Below are positions 6,852 to 11,020 of a stretch of DNA of 11,020 nucleotides, piece by piece. This DNA comes from an uncultured Anaerolineaceae bacterium (GTDB lineage Bacteria > Chloroflexota > Anaerolineae > Anaerolineales > Anaerolineaceae): the NCBI GenBank assembly GCA_937894825.1, contig CALCQT010000495.1, forward strand, positions 1-11,020. The letters run 5' to 3'. Made by a program: the position numbers and the translations under genes. The notes under the pieces were generated by a model. That model was not told the origin of the DNA and did no database searches. It worked only from the letters and a program-made list of their open reading frames with translations. Numbering within the stretch: position 1 is the first letter of the stretch; the number at the start of each line of letters is the position of its first letter.

Positions 6852-6860
6852 ATTCTACCA
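6852..6860 (-). promoter_or_regulatory. Probable extended -10 promoter of the cobalamin operon
   Basis: TGGTAGAAT on the minus strand is an extended -10 element (TGn plus TAGAAT). It would start transcription near 6845, a few bases before the P1 stem of the aptamer. No good -35 was found at 16-18 bases. No clear terminator separates it from the upstream gene ending at 6881, so read-through is also possible. Confidence 0.5.
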
Positions 6861-6880
6861 GATGTCCGAAAGATTCCGGA

Positions 6881-7624
6881 TTAAGCCATTTTTGCCAGCC
6901 AGGCATCCGCCCAGTCCGGATCGATCCGCACCAGCCGGTTCTTCTTCAGATTTTCCCGCATAATCCAGCGAATATCCTTATCCTCAGACAAAAACCATTT
7001 TTCCAATGCCGCTTTTCCCTCTTCCGGGGAAGCGGCGGCGGCCACGCTCCAACAATATCCCAACCCTTTTCGTAGCGCTTTGAATTCCTCACTTCGGCGA
7101 TCTTTAACACCAGCAATCGAGCCGGTGATGGTATCCAAAATCTGCAGTGCAGCCAGCGCTGCCTGCGGCGTCCTCAGCAAGCGCGGTTCACAGATCGCAG
7201 CCGCTGCCGCGCGTTGTTCCAGTGGCGTCCCGGAACTCCAAACATGCATCTCTGCAATCAGGGCATCGACATCGGTGTCCCCCCAGCGCTGCAAAGCCAT
7301 CGCGACACCTTCGCGGAGGCGCCAGCGAGTGTCCGCCGCGAACTTCCGTAACAATGGCAAATACATGCTTGACCCTTCTGCCGTTAACCGCCCCAATCCG
7401 ATCACACCACAGAATGGAAGGAATTCATAAGGCGAATTCACCGGCGCCACGTCCGCTGTATATTCAAGATAACGCAGGAACAATGCCACATCTCCCTCGT
7501 CGGCGACAACCTGAGCCAATTCAATATTTCCGCGCGGCCCCGGCAGCCCGGATTCCGCCAGCAGATAGGCATCCCAATTTTCCAGGTTGCGTAAATCCCT
7601 TCGATAGTCATCCCCTTTACTCAT
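6881..7624 (-). CDS. HEAT-repeat-like protein of unknown role
   Basis: The 247-residue protein is predicted almost entirely helical. The ATG at 7622-7624 follows GGAGG closely. Helical pairs such as FLPFCGVIGLGRLTAEG, YLPLLRKFAADTRWRLREGVAMALQRWGDTDVDALI and LEKWFLSEDKDIRWIMRENLKKNRL have the hydrophobic spacing and the RWRxREGVAxAL / DIRWIMRENL pattern of HEAT repeats, as in DNA-alkylation-repair-like (AlkD-like) helical-repeat proteins. There is no signal peptide or membrane segment, so it is probably cytoplasmic and binds protein or nucleic acid. Catalytic residues cannot be assigned by eye. It lies directly upstream of the cobalamin riboswitch, 44 bases from its probable promoter, and in the same direction, but nothing ties it functionally to B12. 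Confidence 0.65.
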   Translation of the reverse strand: MSKGDDYRRDLRNLENWDAYLLAESGLPGPRGNIELAQVVADEGDVALFLRYLEYTADVAPVNSPYEFLPFCGVIGLGRLTAEGSSMYLPLLRKFAADTRWRLREGVAMALQRWGDTDVDALIAEMHVWSSGTPLEQRAAAAAICEPRLLRTPQAALAALQILDTITGSIAGVKDRRSEEFKALRKGLGYCWSVAAAASPEEGKAALEKWFLSEDKDIRWIMRENLKKNRLVRIDPDWADAWLAKMA

Positions 7625-7775
7625 ATTCCTCCAAATACCGCATGATCAATGTGTCAAAATTAAATATTATCCTTGAAATTTAAGCAACGGTTCATATTAA
7701 GATGTGGGTGTCAAAAGTACAGTTTTTTGAGTGTTTGTTCTATATTTTGTCATCTTCGTTTACATCCTGTAAGGA

Positions 7776-7870
7776 CGACTCTCGAAAACGGCTGGGGAAC
7801 GCCGTTTTCGAGGCGGAGCTTTGCATTCACTTCGTTCGAGACCCTCAAAACCCAGCAGGGGTCTGATAAC
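7776..7870. repeat. Structured intergenic element with two inverted repeats
   Basis: The 402-base gap between 7624 and 8027 has no credible gene; this element is its only clear content. CTCGAAAACGGC (7781-7792) and GCCGTTTTCGAG (7801-7812) form a perfect 12-bp inverted repeat around an 8-base loop. About 27 bases on, AGACCC (7839-7844) and GGGTCT (7859-7864) form a second, 6-bp hairpin. Neither is followed by a T-run on either strand, so they are poor intrinsic terminators. Two hairpins in a row within a non-coding stretch suggest a dispersed structured repeat or a small RNA. There is no second copy in this window. Confidence 0.5.
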
Positions 7871-8026
7871 ATCCAGAGGAAAGTTATTCGAAAATCAGTT
7901 ATTTTTTTCCTAAGAATTTGCTCTGGCTTATTTCAGCCCCGAAATGATCGTTAAAGATTACCTTTGATGATAAATATTTTTACTTTTGCCACCCGCACCA
8001 TGTTAAGATCGGATTTTTGGCGTCCG

Positions 8027-9652
8027 TTAAAACCGATTCCTGCGATTCTGAACAATCAGACCAACGGTCAACAAAAACGCAAGAAAAAAGCCGAAAACAG
8101 CCGGCAGCGGCACAGACAACACCCGCGGAAAAGCGTCCGACAGACAGATCAGGCTGGAGCCGATGATCAGCGCCGCGATGATCATCCCCGCGATGAGTTT
8201 ATCCATCAGCGCATTCGCGGCTTTGGCAAAATCCCGCGTCCCGATGAACTCCAGATTTAGTTTTGCCCGCCCTTTGTTCGAATTCTTCAGCAGGTCCGAC
8301 AGCAGCGCGGGAATTTCCAGCGCTTTCCGTCCCGAATCGAATGTCGCATAGGATGTATTTCTCAGCTCCTTTTTCCAATCCACCCTGCGCCACAGGCTGC
8401 CGGAGTAATTATTGATCACCAGGTCGAAAAAACTGAGTTCCGGACAAATATCGGCGACCAACCCTTCGAGCATAGCAACACCGCGCCCCAGCATGGAGAA
8501 TCCGCGCGGCATGGAGATTTGATGTCGTCGGACCATGTCAAAGACCTCCTCCATAATGACCGCGGCATCCAACTCGCCGATTTCTGCTTCCCCATAACGC
8601 GCCACAAAGAACTCAATATCGGAATACAGCGCATCATGATCCACCCGTCCGCGCACCTGCCCTAACTTCAGAACAATATCTTTGAGCGTTCCATAATCGC
8701 CCGTAAGGACCGCCGGGACAGCCTGCTCGATCAGTTTACGATCTCGAGCGCTCAGCCGCCCCATCATGCCCAGATCAATCCATACAATTTTTCCGCCCCG
8801 GATCAGGATATTCGCCGGATGCGGATCCGCTTGAAAAAAGCCGTCTTCCGACACCTGCTTGAGGTAATTCGTGACCAGTTTCAACCCGATTTCAGAAAGA
8901 TCATAGCCGTTTTCCAGCAGTGATTCTTTGTCATTGACCGGGATCCCATCCACATGTTCCATCACCAGCACTTTATCGGTCGTCAATTCACGATAAAGAC
9001 GCGGACAGCTCACATAGACAATCGACGCGTTCCGCTCTCGGAACTCCTCGAGATTGCGCGCCTCTTGCAGAAAATCCATCTCTTCCTGCGTAATGGCCCA
9101 GAATTCATCCAGCAGCATCCCAAAATCAATCAAATCACCGGTGCCGCTGACCAGTTTGACGACCCCAATCGCCCGCCGCAGCAGGGTGATGTCCTGTGCC
9201 ATCGTCTCATAAATGCCGATCCGCTGAACTTTGACTACCACCGGTGTACCATCCACTAAAACCGCTGCATGAACCTGTGCAATGGAAGCTGACCCGAGCG
9301 GGTCTTCATCAAAGGAGGAGAACAGTTCCGTGATCCGACGGCCGCAGGATGTCTCAATGACAAAACGCACATCGTCGATGCCCATCGGCGTCACATCGGA
9401 CCGCAGTTTTGTCAATTCTTCGCAATATTCTTTTGGGAGCAGATCTTTCCGCATGGAAAGAATTTGCCCGACTTTAACAAACGTCGGGCCTAAATCTTCC
9501 AGTATTTTTCGCAGTTTTTCGGGGCTGATTCCTGTTTGCAGGTCATTCTTTCGCAGGATATTTAAGATCTCCAGAAACCTGCCGCCGCTTTCGCCCCGAT
9601 CCGCTCCGGCACAATTATTCATCGCTTTCGCTTGAATCCTGCGGAGGAACAT
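8027..9652 (-). CDS. UbiB/AarF (ABC1, ADCK) family atypical kinase-like membrane protein
   Basis: The 541-residue frame carries the UbiB family hallmarks: the KxGQ motif in GPTFVKVGQILSMR (55-68), the Ala/Ser-rich loop and QVH in PLGSASIAQVHAA (118-130), VVVKVQ (138-143) with the ATP-site lysine, the catalytic ADPHPANILI, and IDLGMMGRL in place of DFG. Two hydrophobic segments at the C-terminus (about 486-540) anchor it to the membrane. Family members support ubiquinone or other isoprenoid lipid metabolism in some organisms, apparently as ATPases; in ubiquinone-less Bacillota the role is unknown. The start is uncertain. ATG 9650-9652 lies inside the preceding gene and lacks a ribosome-binding site. 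ATG 9620-9622 gives a more usual 8-base overlap (ATGAATAA) but only a distant AGGA. The two genes are clearly cotranscribed. Confidence 0.88.
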   Translation of the reverse strand: MFLRRIQAKAMNNCAGADRGESGGRFLEILNILRKNDLQTGISPEKLRKILEDLGPTFVKVGQILSMRKDLLPKEYCEELTKLRSDVTPMGIDDVRFVIETSCGRRITELFSSFDEDPLGSASIAQVHAAVLVDGTPVVVKVQRIGIYETMAQDITLLRRAIGVVKLVSGTGDLIDFGMLLDEFWAITQEEMDFLQEARNLEEFRERNASIVYVSCPRLYRELTTDKVLVMEHVDGIPVNDKESLLENGYDLSEIGLKLVTNYLKQVSEDGFFQADPHPANILIRGGKIVWIDLGMMGRLSARDRKLIEQAVPAVLTGDYGTLKDIVLKLGQVRGRVDHDALYSDIEFFVARYGEAEIGELDAAVIMEEVFDMVRRHQISMPRGFSMLGRGVAMLEGLVADICPELSFFDLVINNYSGSLWRRVDWKKELRNTSYATFDSGRKALEIPALLSDLLKNSNKGRAKLNLEFIGTRDFAKAANALMDKLIAGMIIAALIIGSSLICLSDAFPRVLSVPLPAVFGFFLAFLLTVGLIVQNRRNRF

Positions 9653-9938
9653 TGTTGAGCTTTTCTTTCAGCACGGCAAGCTGTTCCGGAGACAATTTAT
9701 CGATATTATTGAGCAGACTATCAAACGTCTCCTCCTGCACGATATTGATCGTAACACTGTCTTTCAAAACTTCTTTCGCCTTGTGTTTCAGCTCTTCATT
9801 CAGCGCTTTCCCCTGCTCAACAGTAATTTCACCTCTTTTGATCAGTTCTTCAACAATTTCTTTGCCTTTTTCTGCCGTCAGCGCCGCGGCGCCAATGCCC
9901 AGAAGCAGCAGGTTTTGCAGGTCTTTTCCGAGTTCCAT
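9615..9938 (-). CDS. Small phasin-like coiled-coil protein
   Basis: The 107-residue product starts at an ATG with AAAGGAG 7 bases upstream. It opens with a short Ala/Leu/Gly-rich helix (LQNLLLLGIGAAALTAEKGKE) followed by KGEITVEQGKALNEELKHKAKE. This matches the small phasin-like (PhaF/PhaI-like) helical proteins often found next to aarF/ubiB in clostridia. The rest is charged and helical with an acidic Ser/Glu/Asp tail. True phasins coat polyhydroxyalkanoate granules, but no such genes are here, so the name describes sequence type, not proven function. Its 3' end overlaps the UbiB-family gene, suggesting coupled expression and perhaps physical partnership at the membrane. Confidence 0.7.
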   Translation of the reverse strand: MELGKDLQNLLLLGIGAAALTAEKGKEIVEELIKRGEITVEQGKALNEELKHKAKEVLKDSVTINIVQEETFDSLLNNIDKLSPEQLAVLKEKLNNVPPQDSSESDE

Positions 9939-9975
9939 CGTCTAACTCCTTTCGTTTTACCAATACCTGAATACC

Positions 9976-10005
9976 ACTATAATTCATGCGGCCTTCTTAA
10001 GTCAA
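9976..10005 (-). promoter_or_regulatory. Promoter of the phasin-like / UbiB pair
   Basis: Minus-strand TTGACT (10005-10000) and TATAGT (9981-9976) are separated by 18 bases, close to the housekeeping sigma consensus. The start site would lie near 9969, about 30 bases ahead of the ATG at 9938. Confidence 0.65.
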
Positions 10006-10129
10006 TATACGCAGGAATTCGATTATGATTGCGCATTCTGGCGAATCACGGGTATCTCTCCGATCACGCCATCTAATTCAACAAAATTCTTGAAACATGT
10101 CAGAAGACATACAGAAAGCGAACAAAACA

Positions 10130-10189
10130 AGCGATCAAAATGGGCATGATCGCTCATGCCTGCTTTCCCGTTCCAAAATCCGGAAAGCA
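10130..10189. repeat. Cluster of overlapping inverted repeats between divergent genes
   Basis: The 371-base gap 9939-10309 holds the two divergent promoters and this cluster; I see no gene in it. AGCGATC 10130-10136 pairs with GATCGCT 10148-10154. GGCATGA 10143-10149 pairs with TCATGCC 10154-10160 and overlaps the first pair. TGCTTTCC 10161-10168 pairs with GGAAAGCA 10182-10189. They lie upstream of the ferritin-like gene's promoter, so they would act as DNA operators or belong to an unseen transcript. Confidence 0.35.
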
Positions 10190-10227
10190 TCACATTGCAC
10201 TGTAAAACACACCGGATTATTGACCAG

Positions 10228-10256
10228 TTGCAGTTGGCAAATAATCTTGCTATAAT
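10228..10256 (+). promoter_or_regulatory. Promoter of the ferritin-like gene
   Basis: TTGCAG (10228-10233) and a perfect TATAAT (10251-10256) are spaced by 17 bases, with TG in the extended -10 position. The transcript would begin near 10263, leaving a leader of about 47 bases. Confidence 0.75.
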
Positions 10257-10309
10257 GAAACCATACAACCGATTTATCACAGAAAAAAGATAAGAATAGG
10301 AGAGAAAAA

Positions 10310-10804
10310 ATGAGTAAGAAATGGAATGGTTCCGATTTTTTTAAGATGATGGCTGAAAACGAGAAGGCGGTGGCCACATTATATCGGCAGATTGCAAGTG
10401 ACGGCAAATTTGGCGGCAAATTCTTTGAGAATCTGGCCAAGGATGAGGACCGCCATTATGACATTTACACCGCGCTTCTCAAGAAATACGAAAGCAGCCA
10501 CGAATTAACGGTCGAGGTCTCGGAAGAAGACGAGCAATATCTGAATCTGCTGATCGAGAACAACCTGCTGAAAAACGCCGACAAGGTGCTGGAAAAAGCG
10601 GCCAAAGCAACCATCAAAGATGACGTCTATGATCTGGCGGAACGCGCCGAGCGCGATTCGGTCCTTTTCGTTGAGGAATTGATCCGTTTGTTCCCCAATT
10701 TGCAGCCGGAGGACTTCAAGATCGTGCTGCAGGAAGAAAAAAATCATCTGAGACAGGTTCTCAGCCAGCGCATGGAGAGCCAGCTGCGGACACTGCGCCT
10801 CTAA
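10310..10804 (+). CDS. Ferritin-like diiron protein (rubrerythrin-type four-helix domain)
   Basis: The 164-residue product starts at an ATG preceded by AGGAG. It shows the two-fold pattern of a ferritin-like diiron site: Glu16 or Glu18 in AENEKAVATLY, ExxH in KDEDRHYDIY (E46, H49), Glu111 or Glu114 in AERAERDSVLFVEEL, and ExxH in QEEKNHLRQV (E143, H146). All ligands therefore appear present. It has no C-terminal rubredoxin CxxC pair and indeed no cysteine, so it lacks the electron-transfer module of classical rubrerythrin. A cytoplasmic role in peroxide reduction or iron handling in an anaerobe is likely but inferred from the family. It is a single-gene unit with its own promoter, divergent from the phasin-like/UbiB pair. 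Confidence 0.8.
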   Translation: MSKKWNGSDFFKMMAENEKAVATLYRQIASDGKFGGKFFENLAKDEDRHYDIYTALLKKYESSHELTVEVSEEDEQYLNLLIENNLLKNADKVLEKAAKATIKDDVYDLAERAERDSVLFVEELIRLFPNLQPEDFKIVLQEEKNHLRQVLSQRMESQLRTLRL

Positions 10805-10838
10805 AGGTCCGCTTATTCGATTATCCTTAATTTTTATA

Positions 10839-10876
10839 CCGGATGGCGGACAAGTGATTATTTGACCGCCATCCGG
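10839..10876. repeat. Perfect 11-bp inverted repeat after the ferritin-like gene
   Basis: CCGGATGGCGG (10839-10849) and CCGCCATCCGG (10866-10876) enclose a 16-base AT-rich loop, 35 bases after the stop codon. No T-run follows on either strand; a TAATTTTTAT stretch lies before it on the plus strand. It may aid termination or protect the mRNA 3' end, but it does not fit the usual intrinsic terminator. Confidence 0.45.
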
Positions 10877-10940
10877 GTCATGTCGATGGACATCAATCGA
10901 TGAAACACACTGGGATGTCACAATACGCGCTTTCACCGGG

Positions 10941-10969
10941 TTGACAGTTCAAAACCTCTCCGGTAGAAT
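10941..10969 (+). promoter_or_regulatory. Consensus promoter at the window end
   Basis: A perfect TTGACA (10941-10946), a 17-base spacer and TAGAAT (10964-10969) make a strong housekeeping-type promoter. Transcription would begin near 10976, only about three bases before an ATG at 10979. Confidence 0.75.
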
Positions 10970-10978
10970 CACCTCATC

Positions 10979-11020
10979 ATGAATTTACGAACCTACACTC
11001 ATCTGCATCATCATTTCAGC
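10979..11020 (+). CDS. First codons of an unidentified gene, cut by the window edge
   Basis: ATG at 10979 opens a frame that stays open for the 14 codons visible (MNLRTYTHLHHHFS). No Shine-Dalgarno precedes it, and the promoter at 10941-10969 would place the mRNA 5' end almost at the ATG, implying a leaderless message. The true start may instead lie beyond the window. The peptide is too short to name, although the His-rich THLHHHF run is notable. Confidence 0.35.
   Translation, partial: MNLRTYTHLHHHFS

Noticed and set aside
6654..6906. Short minus-strand ORFs (60 and 76 codons) across the leader
   Set aside because: They coincide with the cobalamin aptamer and terminator, whose conserved RNA motifs explain the sequence.
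7781..7812. Inverted repeat read as a rho-independent terminator for the UbiB-family gene
   Set aside because: It lies more than 200 bases beyond the stop codon and has no T-run on either strand.
7673..7954. 93-codon plus-strand ORF across the intergenic element
   Set aside because: It starts at TTG without a ribosome-binding site, runs through the long inverted repeats and has no coherent domain; best read as an open frame over non-coding DNA.

Overview
This window looks like chromosomal DNA of an anaerobic, Gram-positive-type bacterium (Bacillota). The signs are strong AGGAGG-like ribosome-binding sites, the oxygen-independent cobalamin (cbi) pathway, a stand-alone ferritin-like diiron protein, a phasin-like protein beside a UbiB-family protein, and a LicA-type kinase. 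By eye about half the bases are G+C. A member of the Erysipelotrichia (Holdemania-like) would fit, but that placement is only an impression.

Layout. Bases 1-687 (+) hold the 3' end of a NorD-like von Willebrand A protein. Bases 830-2275 (+) hold two putative exported proteins: one matches the DUF2690 pattern, and the other is split between two frames around 1703. A bidirectional hairpin terminator at 2324-2376 separates these from a minus-strand cobalamin operon read in the order cbiF-cbiG fusion, cbiH, cbiC, LicA-like kinase (6479 down to 2355). Its leader (6845 to 6480) carries a clear cobalamin riboswitch, a terminator and a competing antiterminator pairing, then another foldable stretch. 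Upstream, still on minus, is a HEAT-repeat-like protein (6881-7624). Next come a 400-base non-coding stretch with a strong inverted-repeat element (about 7776-7870) and a minus-strand pair, phasin-like protein then UbiB/AarF-like protein (9938 down to 8027), with its own promoter. A divergent plus-strand ferritin-like gene (10310-10804) follows. The window ends with a consensus promoter and the first codons of an unidentified gene.

How it works together. The four cobalamin-operon genes appear to be one transcript controlled by B12. CbiH (C17 methylation and ring contraction), CbiF (C11 methylation), CbiG (lactone opening) and CbiC (methyl migration) are middle steps of anaerobic corrin-ring synthesis. 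The other cbi/cob genes must lie elsewhere. The LicA-like kinase closing this operon is the most interesting functional puzzle: the choline/ethanolamine-kinase fold suggests a possible role in making the aminopropanol phosphate linker of B12, but this is unproven. No mobile-element gene, CRISPR array, tRNA or rRNA was seen.
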